Source of the DNA: Gp6-AA40 sp035263125
GTDB lineage: Bacteria > Acidobacteriota > Vicinamibacteria > Vicinamibacterales > UBA2999
NCBI GenBank assembly: GCA_035263125.1
Contig: DATFRP010000219.1
Coordinates: 6,871-70,870 of the forward strand
DNA length: 64,000 nt
Reading direction: 5' to 3'
This document shows positions 41,986-49,792 of this stretch, piece by piece. A program made the position numbers and the translations under genes. The notes beneath the pieces are model-generated. The model saw only the letters and a program-made list of their open reading frames with translations, was not told the origin of the DNA and did no database searches. The stretch's first letter is position 1. Each line of letters starts with the position of its first letter.

Positions 41986-42876
41986 TCAGTGACACACGCC
42001 GGTGCCGCTGTCAGAGAACGATTGACCAGCGATTGGCACGAACTGCCAGTCGTAGGCGTCCGGCCTGAGCGTCAGCTTGAGGACTCCCCATGCGTTGGAG
42101 TCACGGACCTCGCTGTTGGCGACGACCGCGCGGAACCCGGTCAGCGGCGCGCCGCCTGTGCCCACGACGAACTCTCGAATCCCGCGCGGGTCGAGGCGTC
42201 CATTCGAGTCCTGCGGAGCGAACCGTTCGTAGCTGTGATTGTGCCCGCTGACAATCACATCGACACCTGACTCCTGCAGCAATGCCCAAACAGCCTGCAT
42301 CTGCGTGTTGCTGCCGTTGGCGCCCGACCCGAAGAGAGGCGTATGAAAATACGCGAGCGCGCAGCGCGTCGGGTTCGCGGCGAGCTCATTCCGCAACCAG
42401 ACGTATTGCGGCGATCCGGGAAAGGCGGACGTCTCGCTGTTGAGCGCGAACACGTGCCATGCCCCCAGTCGATATGCGTACCACCCTTCGCCCTGGTTGC
42501 CGGCGACCTCACCGAAGTATCCGAAATACCCTGAGGCACCTGGCGCGTTGTATTCGTGGTTCCCTGGAATCGGGCGAGTCCGCGCTTTGTGCCGACCCCA
42601 CGTCGGGTCATAGCACTGCGAGTAATCCAGGATCGATCCGTTGAAGTAGGCGTTGTCGCCGACCGTGAACACGGTGCCGGCGATCGTGTCGAGCAGCGCC
42701 GCAGTCAGAGCGGGGCCTCCGTCGGCACCACACCAACCAATGTCGCCGGCGCCGACCAGTGTTGCCGTCGTGTCCAGAGGTGACGGAGAAGGAGACGGAC
42801 CAGGGGCGACAGGGTTCGTCGCGCCACAAGCGGACACGACCACGACGAGCACGACCGCGACAGCCCAGGACTTCAT
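41986..42876 (-). CDS. Purple-acid-phosphatase-like metallophosphoesterase lipoprotein
   Basis: 296 residues. N-terminal signal with Cys in VVSACGAT (lipoprotein-like). The metallophosphoesterase motifs are in order: GAGDIGWC, VGDNAYFNGS, PGNHEYN, YFHTPLF and SGHNHSYERFAP; the last is typical of purple-acid-phosphatase-like calcineurin-fold enzymes. Exported phosphomonoesterase or diesterase activity is likely. Located convergent with the TonB receptor and downstream of the CotH/porin cluster. Confidence 0.88.
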   Translation of the reverse strand: MKSWAVAVVLVVVVSACGATNPVAPGPSPSPSPLDTTATLVGAGDIGWCGADGGPALTAALLDTIAGTVFTVGDNAYFNGSILDYSQCYDPTWGRHKARTRPIPGNHEYNAPGASGYFGYFGEVAGNQGEGWYAYRLGAWHVFALNSETSAFPGSPQYVWLRNELAANPTRCALAYFHTPLFGSGANGSNTQMQAVWALLQESGVDVIVSGHNHSYERFAPQDSNGRLDPRGIREFVVGTGGAPLTGFRAVVANSEVRDSNAWGVLKLTLRPDAYDWQFVPIAGQSFSDSGTGVCH

Positions 42877-43021
42877 GTCGTGAGGGACCGGATTCTAAAC
42901 CAACCACCGGCAGAGCTCTCGCCCGTCTAGCAATCCGTGAGGCAGTGGATGGATCCTTGAATTAATCCTCGGTTCATGGGCCCTTCAGGCCCAGGATGCC
43001 CAATGAGGTGAAGGAGCCCTC

Positions 43022-43882
43022 ATGAAACGTCTACCCCTTGCACTCACACTTTTCTTTGCAGCCACCCTGACTTCTGCGACCGCTCGAGCTCAGGCGCCGC
43101 TTCCAGGACAGAACCCGCCGTCCTTCTCCCCAGCGGATCTCGATCGCATCGTTTCTCCGATCGCGTTGTATCCGGACCCGCTGCTGGCTCAAGTGCTTGC
43201 CGCCGCCACCTACCCCGATGACATCCCAGAGGCGGCCAGCTGGGCGGATGGTCATAGCTATCTCACCGGCGACAGTCTGAGCACGGCAATCGCCGACGAT
43301 GAGCTGCCATGGGATCCGAGTGTACAGGCGCTGCTTCCGTTTCCCTCGGTGCTGGACATGATGGCGCGTGACATGGCGTGGACGCAGCAGCTCGGTGACG
43401 CCGTGCTCGCCGATCGGGCGGCAGTGATGGACTCCGTTCAGCGGCTGCGACGCCAAGCGTCGACGTACGGGTATCTTCGCTCGAATGCGCAGGTCCGCGT
43501 GACCAGTGGTCCCTATATCGAGATCATGCCTGCCGGCCCGGCCTATCTCGCTGTTCCGCTCTACGATCCGAGAATCGTGTTTGCGCCGCCACGTCGCGGC
43601 CTCGCGGTCTCGTCGGCGATTCGGTTCGGCCGCCCGGTCAGACTGGGTGTGGGGTTCGCGCCGTGGGGGTGGAGCGAATCGCGTCTCGCGTGGCCGAGCC
43701 GCACGATGATCATCAACCGGACACCATGGACACGTACCTGGGCCAACCGTCGGACTTACGTGCACCCGTACGCGGTTCGCCGCTTCCCCGCCGGACAGCG
43801 AAAGGCCGAACGACATCAGTTGAGACCGCGAGAGGAGCGCTCGCGCAATGCACGCCGATCGAACGACCGCCGGCGCAACTGA
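43022..43882 (+). CDS. DUF3300 exported protein
   Basis: 286 residues. Signal peptide MKRLPLALTLFFAATLTSATARA. DUF3300 domain: LDRIVSPIALYPDPLLAQVLAAATYPDDIPEAASWADGHSYL, LPWDPSVQALLPFPSVLDMMARDMAWTQQLGDAVLADRAAVMDSVQRLRRQASTYGYL. The C-terminus is basic and Arg-rich. AAGGAG sits 6 bases before the ATG. A 17-base inverted repeat (TGGGCC/GGCCCA) lies just upstream. Function unknown. Confidence 0.85.
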   Translation: MKRLPLALTLFFAATLTSATARAQAPLPGQNPPSFSPADLDRIVSPIALYPDPLLAQVLAAATYPDDIPEAASWADGHSYLTGDSLSTAIADDELPWDPSVQALLPFPSVLDMMARDMAWTQQLGDAVLADRAAVMDSVQRLRRQASTYGYLRSNAQVRVTSGPYIEIMPAGPAYLAVPLYDPRIVFAPPRRGLAVSSAIRFGRPVRLGVGFAPWGWSESRLAWPSRTMIINRTPWTRTWANRRTYVHPYAVRRFPAGQRKAERHQLRPREERSRNARRSNDRRRN

Positions 43883-43886
43883 CTCC

Positions 43887-43913
43887 GGTCCGCCGTAAAG
43901 CCGGACTACGTAC
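43887..43913. repeat. REP-like repeat overlapping the end of the FtsZ-like gene
   Basis: GGTCCGCCGTAAAGCCGGAC then TACG, a variant of the intergenic family. It sits between two convergent genes, and the TAG stop of the minus-strand FtsZ-like gene (43906-43908) lies inside it. Confidence 0.6.
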
Positions 43914-45663
43914 GGAATCGTTCCAGCAGGCTCTCGATCACCGACGGTTCGGGGCGCTGCGGTGCCTCGATGAAGCGGACACGCTTCATCGCCTCAGCGC
44001 CCCAGAATCGACCCACGGTGATCAGGAGATCGAGGTCGGGTCGAATCCAGTCGGGCACGATCGTCTTCGCATCGATCTCCTGCAGCTGCTCGTAGGTGAG
44101 TTCGTGGAGGCGGATCGGCTGCCGGCGAAATTTCATCATGTGGTCCGGCACCGTCAAGTTGTCGATCAGCACGGTGAGCACCCGTTCACGCCAATCATGG
44201 GAAAGACGGTCGAGTACCGTGCGAAACCACTTCATGCCGAGGAGCTTTCTGAGCTCTGCTCCGTCGATGGGGATGTTTGATTCGGCGCCGTCGAATGCCA
44301 GAGCGAGCGCCGCTGGATCGGCACGATTCACCGCAACGGCGAATTCCCAGAACGTGCTGAAGGCCAGCACCCGCGGCCGATCCCGTGCGAGCAGGGGCTC
44401 CGAACGCGAGTCGCGGGGCTTGTCTCGAGCGAGCAGTGCCTCAGAAGGCGAATCGAGGGGCTTGTCCTCAACGAGGGGTGCCTCAAAGGACGAGTCGAGG
44501 GACTCGTCCCGAGCGAGCGTCTGATCAACGCGCGAGTCGAGGGACTGCGGTGTCTTCGCCGCAACCAGTGGGACTTCCTCGACGGTAATCGATTCAGGCG
44601 CAAGGCGGTGCGAGCTCGCGAACGTGCGGACGCCTCGCTCGAGGCTCCAATCGACGTCGAGTGGCCGGTGCACGCCCGTGTACTCGGCAAACAGCGTCGA
44701 CACGCCCCATGGCTTCGGCGTGCCCATCGCGCGTGCGTACAACGGACTATAGGGGCTCGTCGCATCGACGCCCATCGCCGCGGCAAGCCCTCTCTTGATC
44801 TTTGCATCCACGAGATTCGACCAGTTGCCCTGGATGCAGATCAGGGATGTGCCGGCAGGCTTGTTGAACGCGTAGTACGAATTGTCGCCGCACCGGCGAA
44901 CCGCCTGCTCCACCTGTTCATCAGTCGGCTCGGAGCCGTCGGCAGGATCGATCTCCGAAAAGCCGATGCGCAGACGGCCGTCGCCGGCAAACAGGATCGA
45001 CAGATCGGAGGGATCGACCTGCGAGAGATCCCACAACACGTAAATCAGTCCGCGGAGACCGCGTGCGATCGGAAGATTCATACGCTCCCACACGACCGGC
45101 TGCGGCTGCGGATCGTGCTCTGCATATCCTCGATCGTTCAGGATCTCGATCAGCCGGATGCCGGCTGCATCGAATTGATCGATCGCGCTCACCGCGTAGT
45201 CATAGTGGCGCTTGTCCACTTCGTGACGCTCGAACGACGGCCGGACGAAGATCGGGATGACGAGCTTCTTCTGCCGACGCGCGATCTGCGCGAGCGGAAA
45301 CATCGTGCCCGAGCCGGTCCCCTTTCCTCCCGTGCCGATGAGGATGACGATCGAATAGCGACCGAAAAGCGCCTCGACCTCGCTGCGTGATTCGTTCAGC
45401 GCCTCCAGCGCCACCGTCGGGTCGTGCCTCGCTCCCAGACGGCCCGTGGTCTGGGCCCCGATGAGAAACCGCTCTTCCCGAGGCAGATCGGACAGCGCAA
45501 ACTCGTTCGTATCCATGAATCGAGTCGCGACGGCGCGTTTGAGTCGTTCCGCGTACCTGGCATCGGTCTTGTGCGCCACGGCGACGTCGCGCCGGAACGC
45601 TGCCTTCACCGATCGCAGAATGTTTCCACCGCCACCGCCCGCGCTCAAAAGGAGGATATGCAT
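43906..45663 (-). CDS. Divergent FtsZ/tubulin-superfamily GTPase with tandem-repeat linker and unknown C-terminal domain
   Basis: 585 residues from 45663. The FtsZ-type GTPase loops occur in order: T1 SAGGGGGN (7-14), T2 DTNEFALSDL (51-60), T3 GRLGARHDP and NESRSEVE (74-97), T4 signature GTGGKGTGSG (110-119), T5 RPSFE (141-145), T6 NDRG (176-179), and T7 QVDPSD (215-220), which keeps both catalytic aspartates of FtsZ's NxDxxD. A second domain follows (about 225-345), then four imperfect 14-16-residue repeats (374-430) and an unrecognised domain (431-585). It should bind GTP and probably self-assemble. It is too divergent and too different in context to be the division FtsZ. The start overlaps the upstream partner gene's stop by 19 bases. 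Confidence 0.82.
   Translation of the reverse strand: MHILLLSAGGGGGNILRSVKAAFRRDVAVAHKTDARYAERLKRAVATRFMDTNEFALSDLPREERFLIGAQTTGRLGARHDPTVALEALNESRSEVEALFGRYSIVILIGTGGKGTGSGTMFPLAQIARRQKKLVIPIFVRPSFERHEVDKRHYDYAVSAIDQFDAAGIRLIEILNDRGYAEHDPQPQPVVWERMNLPIARGLRGLIYVLWDLSQVDPSDLSILFAGDGRLRIGFSEIDPADGSEPTDEQVEQAVRRCGDNSYYAFNKPAGTSLICIQGNWSNLVDAKIKRGLAAAMGVDATSPYSPLYARAMGTPKPWGVSTLFAEYTGVHRPLDVDWSLERGVRTFASSHRLAPESITVEEVPLVAAKTPQSLDSRVDQTLARDESLDSSFEAPLVEDKPLDSPSEALLARDKPRDSRSEPLLARDRPRVLAFSTFWEFAVAVNRADPAALALAFDGAESNIPIDGAELRKLLGMKWFRTVLDRLSHDWRERVLTVLIDNLTVPDHMMKFRRQPIRLHELTYEQLQEIDAKTIVPDWIRPDLDLLITVGRFWGAEAMKRVRFIEAPQRPEPSVIESLLERFRT
44374..44544 (-). repeat. In-frame tandem repeats encoding the FtsZ-like linker
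   Basis: About four units of 42-48 bases encode SLDSRVDQTLARDE, SLDSSFEAPLVEDKP, LDSPSEALLARDKP and RDSRSEPLLARDRP. The repeated pattern is DSxxExxLLARDKP. Repeats are in frame and acidic/basic alternating, typical of a flexible linker that grows by slippage. Confidence 0.8.
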
Positions 45664-46652
45664 GTGACACCTGCTTGCTCTTGCCGCGCCGAAGCGCCGA
45701 CGGCGCGACGAAGGCGGTTGGGACCGACCGGTCCGCCTTCCCGAACGCTGCCGCGGACCCGAAATTGAAACGGCACCACAACCCATCCGGCGTGCGTCGA
45801 GAGCGGACCGCACACGAATGATTCATCGCTGAGCACCTGCACCACCCGGGCGACGTCGTATTCGACGTTCTTCTTATGGTCCGAGAGGTTCGGATACCGT
45901 CTTCCCTTGCCTGGTGCAAGAAGGATGTCGAATCGTCCTCGGGCTGCGCTGCATCGAAGCCGCGATCGCAGAGGACGCGCACCGCCGTGGTACCGAACCA
46001 GCGGCCGTTCGAATTCATGAACGAATTTCTCGGCAAAGTGCCGCATGACGAACGAAATCGTCTTCAGTCGAGCGAGGTAATCGTCGAGGATGCGCCAGCC
46101 GAACCATGGCACAACCATCGCCGCGCCGAGCCAGACCAGTACGAGATTCACGTTCCCGACGATGGAGGCGCCATCTTCGGGCTGTCCTGGAGGTTGGTTG
46201 ACGCCGGCGCCTCCGGATGCTCCGGCAGTCGAGAGTGCATTTGGCGCTTTGAGCTCTCCCGATGCTTTGGAAGCTGCGGAGGCATTGATCGCGCCGGGGG
46301 TCTTGGACTGATTGCCGCCGGACAAGGTGCGATCGAAGGCCGGATTGAGGACGCAGGCCCGCCAGCCGGCACGAATACTGTCGTATTGCGACTTGGGAAT
46401 GAACCTGGACGAGGGGTTCATGATCTGGAACCACGCCTTATACGTGTTCCGGGCGTCGCCGGTGATGCGGCGAGCGACGTGGGCTGCGGATTCGCCACGC
46501 CCAATCGCATGGCAGACGAACGACTCCGCGAAGGCGGTTGTCGGTGCCGCCGTCAGCATCAGGACGATCGGCAGCGCACATCGAGCGAGGCACACGACAA
46601 CCCACCGCGCCGTATGCGGTGAGTGTGTGAGTGCCCGGAAGCCACACCTCAT
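45645..46652 (-). CDS. Membrane partner with LysM-like extracytoplasmic region
   Basis: 335 residues from 46652 (an ATG at 46667 is also possible). An N-terminal signal helix (WVVVCLARCALPIVLMLTAA) is followed by a LysM-like segment (about 46-98: HAIGRGESAAHVARRITGDARNTYKAWFQIMNPSSRFIPKSQYDSIRAGWRACV), a Ser/Ala/Gly/Pro-rich linker, a second helix (LVLVWLGAAMVVPWFGWRIL) and a C-terminal region of about 145 residues predicted to face the cytoplasm. With a cleaved signal, the first part would be periplasmic and could touch peptidoglycan. Its stop overlaps the FtsZ-like start, so the two products are made together. It is a candidate membrane anchor for the GTPase. Confidence 0.72.
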   Translation of the reverse strand: MRCGFRALTHSPHTARWVVVCLARCALPIVLMLTAAPTTAFAESFVCHAIGRGESAAHVARRITGDARNTYKAWFQIMNPSSRFIPKSQYDSIRAGWRACVLNPAFDRTLSGGNQSKTPGAINASAASKASGELKAPNALSTAGASGGAGVNQPPGQPEDGASIVGNVNLVLVWLGAAMVVPWFGWRILDDYLARLKTISFVMRHFAEKFVHEFERPLVRYHGGARPLRSRLRCSAARGRFDILLAPGKGRRYPNLSDHKKNVEYDVARVVQVLSDESFVCGPLSTHAGWVVVPFQFRVRGSVREGGPVGPNRLRRAVGASARQEQAGVTCISSF

Positions 46653-46699
46653 CCGTTCTGACCCCATAGCGAGGGTGGTGGGCCCTGACTCAATCCATA

Positions 46700-46737
46700 T
46701 GCCAAAGCATGAATCCCATAAACTTGGGCATTTGGCA
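46700..46737. promoter_or_regulatory. Inverted repeat upstream of the FtsZ-like operon
   Basis: TGCCAAA (46700-46706) and TTTGGCA (46731-46737) are perfect inverse arms; inside, CCCA and TGGG form a second short stem. It lies in the 292-base gap upstream of the LysM/FtsZ-like pair and could be an operator or 5' leader hairpin. No other coding feature was found in the gap. Confidence 0.4.
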
Positions 46738-46944
46738 GATCGGGCCGAAGGCAGATGTGGCTTTTCGCGGGCAATTGTGTCACTCGTGAAGGTCGTTCCA
46801 TCCGTGTCACGCAGATCGCCGCCCATTCTGCAGCAAACGCGAGTCAACGATACCACCGGACGACACGTCATATGCGAGCGGGCGCGCGATGCTGCACGAG
46901 AAGCGGCGCCTCAATGACGTCTTCGGTCAGGACTGCGATCGATA

Positions 46945-47346
46945 TCAGGCAGCCGGCGCCTTCGAGACCTCCGGTGAGGGGTCCCGAAGCGCATACAGGA
47001 GAAACAGGATTACTCCGATCCTCGCGAGTGCGGACGGCAACTGTGCAGTCCAGGGTTGCGCATCTGCGAATAGATACGGAGACACGTCGAGTGCGAGCCC
47101 GCCACCGACGACGACAATGCTGCCCGTGAGGCCGGCTCGATGCCTGCGCCACAGCTGAAGGCACGCGAATGGTCCCACCGTCAGTGCGAGTGCCCAGTAG
47201 CCGGCGAGCAGATACCCAGGCGGCCCGGTCACGAGCACGACGTCGATCAGTCCGTCGTCCCCCAGCCGCCATAGGTAGAACGCCGCGTCAATGACGTAGG
47301 TCGCAACGATGACCATCGGCAGCTTGCTGCGAACAGTGGGAATCAT
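46945..47346 (-). CDS. Small membrane protein of unknown function
   Basis: 133 residues with three or four hydrophobic helices: LPMVIVATYVIDAAFYLW, VVLVTGPPGYLLAGYWALALTVGPFACLQLW, SIVVVGGGLALDVSPYLFA and LARIGVILFLLYAL. No family recognised. Upstream of and co-directional with the FtsZ-like pair, but separated by about 290 bases. Confidence 0.6.
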   Translation of the reverse strand: MIPTVRSKLPMVIVATYVIDAAFYLWRLGDDGLIDVVLVTGPPGYLLAGYWALALTVGPFACLQLWRRHRAGLTGSIVVVGGGLALDVSPYLFADAQPWTAQLPSALARIGVILFLLYALRDPSPEVSKAPAA

Positions 47347-47482
47347 GGGCCGATTACACGCATGCGCGACTCACGCCACGGCACGAGCAGGGCACGCGCG
47401 CAGCAGCGACAGGATCGCACGGGTCACCTCTCGCCGGCTTCATTCACGTGTGCTGCTCTGCTCCGTTTTTCACAGAATGATC

Positions 47483-48217
47483 TCAGCGATCCGACTCGTG
47501 ACCACGCTCCACAGGCACACGGAGTCCTGACGGCTCTCTCAGCGTACCAATTGCCGCCGCAAACGCGTTGCGATGCTCCGCCGTCCACGGTGGCTTCAGT
47601 GTGTGCTTGAGACCGTTCAGAAACCGCTCGACCTCGCGGGTGCTCACCTTCAACGTGTCAGCGGCCTTCGCCACTTCCTCCCCGCGATGGTGAAACACGA
47701 CTTCCAGGTCACGCTGACGAGCGGCCGCACAGATCGCCGAGTGATAGAGCATGCCATCTGCCCGACATAACACATGATAGGAAGCGTGAACCTCGCGCAC
47801 CGTCGCTGGCAGTTGCGCGAGCGACGGTTCTCGAATGGTGAGCGAAGATATTCGATAGTCCGGCCACAAGTCAGCCGACAGACGATCGAGCGCCAGAGCC
47901 GTACACCCGGCGATCGACTTCTTCACCTGAAGCAGCAGCTGTTCGGCCTCGGCGTCAATGAGAGCTTGCGTCCCGTGCTCATAGGGCTGACTCGGCATGC
48001 CCTTCTCGATCAGCGGCACACGGCGTCGATCGACAACAGTCGGTCCGCCATTCACCGCAGCCGCGGAGACGAGGATCGCCCAGCCGCTATGGTCTGCGAC
48101 GGCGACTACTACCGGCCGTGCCCTTGAAGCCTTTCGATCGGACGAAGCGCGTTTCAAGACGACGTTCGAGGCAGTTCGATCAGTCCGGCTCGTCGCCTCG
48201 GTTAGGATGTCGCGCAT
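47483..48217 (-). CDS. Conserved-looking cytoplasmic protein of unknown function
   Basis: 244 residues from 48217, though the true start may lie further in. The core begins PVVVAVADHSGWAILVSAAAVNGGPTVVDRRRVPLIEKGMPSQPYEHG and continues with FHHRGEEVAKAADTLKVSTREVERFLNGLKHTLKPPWTAEHRNAFAAAIG. The VAVADHSGWA opening recalls ribonuclease-H/actin-like folds, but I do not recognise a family. Its ATG and the divergent DinB ATG share the sequence GCATGC, so the two genes start on overlapping codons. Confidence 0.6.
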   Translation of the reverse strand: MRDILTEATSRTDRTASNVVLKRASSDRKASRARPVVVAVADHSGWAILVSAAAVNGGPTVVDRRRVPLIEKGMPSQPYEHGTQALIDAEAEQLLLQVKKSIAGCTALALDRLSADLWPDYRISSLTIREPSLAQLPATVREVHASYHVLCRADGMLYHSAICAAARQRDLEVVFHHRGEEVAKAADTLKVSTREVERFLNGLKHTLKPPWTAEHRNAFAAAIGTLREPSGLRVPVERGHESDR

Positions 48218-48722
48218 GCTGCAGATGCTCCGCGATCTGGTCGCTCACAAAGGACACGCGAACGCTGCGCTGCTGACTGCCGTTCGGCAGAACGACGCCG
48301 CCGCATCCGATCCCGAGCTATTGGAACTGCTCCACCACATTCTGCTCGCAAATCGCTTCTGGTTGCTCGCTGTTCTCGGGCAGCCGTTCGATCTCGACGA
48401 CGAGGGTCGCCCCTCACGCTCGTTCGATGCACTGGTCCAGCGATACGCCGGCACTCAGGCGCTGGAGTCGGCGTGGCTCGAGATCGCCACCGAGAACGAT
48501 CTCGCGCGGACCGTGGAAGACGCGCGGGTTCCGGGTGGCACGTGTTCCGTATCGCAAGCGTTGATGCAGGTCTGCATGCACTCGCACGGCCATCGGGCTC
48601 AATGTGGGAAGCTGCTGCGGCGGCACGGCGGCGTGCCTCCGGCGACCGATTTCATTCTGTGGCTGGCGGGGCGACCACGTCCCGAATGGCCCGCGGCTCG
48701 CGGTGACCATCCGACCTCGTGA
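48216..48722 (+). CDS. DinB-like protein
   Basis: 168 residues from 48216, preferred over an ATG at 48207 because AGGA lies 9 bases upstream. MLQMLRDLVAHKGHANAALL, LLHHILLANRFWLLAVLGQ and SQALMQVCMHSHGHRAQCGKLLRRHGGVPPATDFILWLAGRP give the DinB/DUF664 layout with the histidines HHILLANR and HSHGHR. One of four DinB-type genes here. Divergent from 47483. Confidence 0.75.
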   Translation: MLQMLRDLVAHKGHANAALLTAVRQNDAAASDPELLELLHHILLANRFWLLAVLGQPFDLDDEGRPSRSFDALVQRYAGTQALESAWLEIATENDLARTVEDARVPGGTCSVSQALMQVCMHSHGHRAQCGKLLRRHGGVPPATDFILWLAGRPRPEWPAARGDHPTS

Positions 48723-48788
48723 GACACATCGTCACGACTTCCGAAAGACGACGAGAACGAACACGTCGCGAGCGCTGCTGTTCAGATC

Positions 48789-48854
48789 TCAGAAGAGCGA
48801 CACGCCTCGCAGGCCACTGGCGACGAGCACGAGCCCGACGATGAGCCATCGCAT
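48789..48854 (-). CDS. Possible tiny membrane ORF (DUF2905-like fragment)
   Basis: 21 residues (MRWLIVGLVLVASGLRGVSLF), one hydrophobic helix, resembling the start of DUF2905 proteins, but lacking the conserved PGD segment that normally follows. A TTG at 48905 would give a 38-residue version. It may be a degraded remnant. Little else supports it; the rest of the 254-base gap (48723-48976) shows nothing. Confidence 0.25.
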   Translation of the reverse strand: MRWLIVGLVLVASGLRGVSLF

Positions 48855-48976
48855 GAACTGTCCGTAGTCGTTCAGCGCCCCCGTCAGGCCGCGTCTCAAA
48901 ATCAAGGGCGCCGGAGTTCTTCGGTCACGGCGGCTGATGCTTGCACCAGCCGCCGTCGCCCGTCGTCCCAGGCTTC

Positions 48977-49282
48977 TCAGGAAACCGCGGGACCGTTCGA
49001 TTCAGCAGGCAGTAGCGACGGTTCGATTGACGTCATCTCGACCGGCGCCGGTGGCTCGGGCGCTTCAGGAACGACCGTCACGCGAGGCTGACGCTTCACG
49101 ACTCGCTTTGCCGCGGGCTTCCGACGCTTCTTCGGCGCGGCCGCCTTCCGTCCGGCAGCGCGCCGTGTGCTTTTCGCCGCCGTCTTCTTGCTTGCGGCCC
49201 GGCGCTTGCGACTCATGGTCGCTTTTTTCGCCGCGACCTTCCGCTTCTTCGTCCGCGCCGCTTTTCTTGCCGATTTTGCCAT
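48977..49282 (-). CDS. Histone-H1-like Lys/Ala-rich protein
   Basis: 101 residues. Residues 1-70 are almost entirely Lys/Arg/Ala in AAKKA, KKTAAKSTRRAAGRKAAAPKKRRKPAAK patterns, typical of bacterial histone-H1-like nucleoid proteins that bind DNA through charge. The last 30 residues are acidic/Pro-rich. No fixed fold expected. It could compact DNA or bind RNA; function inferred from composition only. Confidence 0.7.
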   Translation of the reverse strand: MAKSARKAARTKKRKVAAKKATMSRKRRAASKKTAAKSTRRAAGRKAAAPKKRRKPAAKRVVKRQPRVTVVPEAPEPPAPVEMTSIEPSLLPAESNGPAVS

Positions 49283-49497
49283 CTTTCCTCCGTCGTTCTT
49301 GTCGGTCCGGTCCGGCTCACGCCTTACCGCTCATCTGCACACGTTTGCCGTCTTTGAGGCGCCCAACGAGGGGTCACGTTTTCTGAATCAACTTGCGTCC
49401 GGGTCACGTCCGGAATTGAGGGGCAGCGTCTCGATCCAGACGAGATTGTGCCACAGCCTTTGTCCGCTTCGATTGAATTGTCGCTGAACACCGCTGG
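49283..49497. other. Gap without recognised gene
   Basis: The 510-base space between 49283 and 49792 holds this unannotated left part, the small open frame at 49498-49662 and a REP-like repeat at 49682-49706. No promoter, terminator or RNA gene could be recognised in the left part. Confidence 0.6.
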
Positions 49498-49662
49498 CTA
49501 GGCTTCGCGCCGCCCCGCGCCATCGACCGACCAGAGGCCCTCTCTTGGGTTGCCAGAAATGCGGGCAGTCACCCTGCCGTCAGCAAGGGACGACACTTTG
49601 ATCAAACCGTTAGATTGCTCCGCCGGTTGGATCTCGAAAGCCCGCGGAAGACGTCGCCGCAA
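49498..49662 (-). pseudogene. Short coding-like fragment
   Basis: The frame reads ...RRRLPRAFEIQPAEQSNGLIKVSSLADGRVTARISGNPREGLWSVDGAGRREA and has coding-like codon use, but only a TTG start at 49662. Upstream, the same frame continues into a REP-like repeat and meets a stop, with no ATG or GTG. It looks like a gene truncated at its 5' end, possibly at the repeat. Could also be a small TTG-initiated gene. Confidence 0.35.
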
Positions 49663-49681
49663 CGTCGCGACGAGTTCAGAT

Positions 49682-49706
49682 GGTCCGGCTGAAGCCGGAC
49701 ACTACG
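49682..49706. repeat. REP-like repeat, full copy
   Basis: GGTCCGGCTGAAGCCGGAC followed by ACTACG, the consensus form of the window's intergenic palindrome family. Confidence 0.75.
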
Positions 49707-49792
49707 TCTTCTTGTAATACGTCTTCACGTGTATTCCAACAGCGCCGAGCCCTGGTTCGACGACCGCTACTCCTGATGCGATACTCTGCGTC

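Noticed and set aside
43906..45663. Division FtsZ of this organism
   Set aside because: The core is too divergent, has a large extra C-terminal domain and repeat linker in place of the short FtsZ tail, and the neighbours are not ftsA/ftsQ or mur genes.
45200..46036. A 278-codon minus-strand frame across the FtsZ-like/partner junction
   Set aside because: It is out of frame with both real genes, which have recognisable GTPase motifs and membrane topology.
46685..46720. Sigma-54 promoter upstream of the FtsZ-like operon
   Set aside because: On the minus strand TGGCA and TTGA are about correctly spaced, but the essential GC at -12 is replaced by GA, and no bound activator site is visible.
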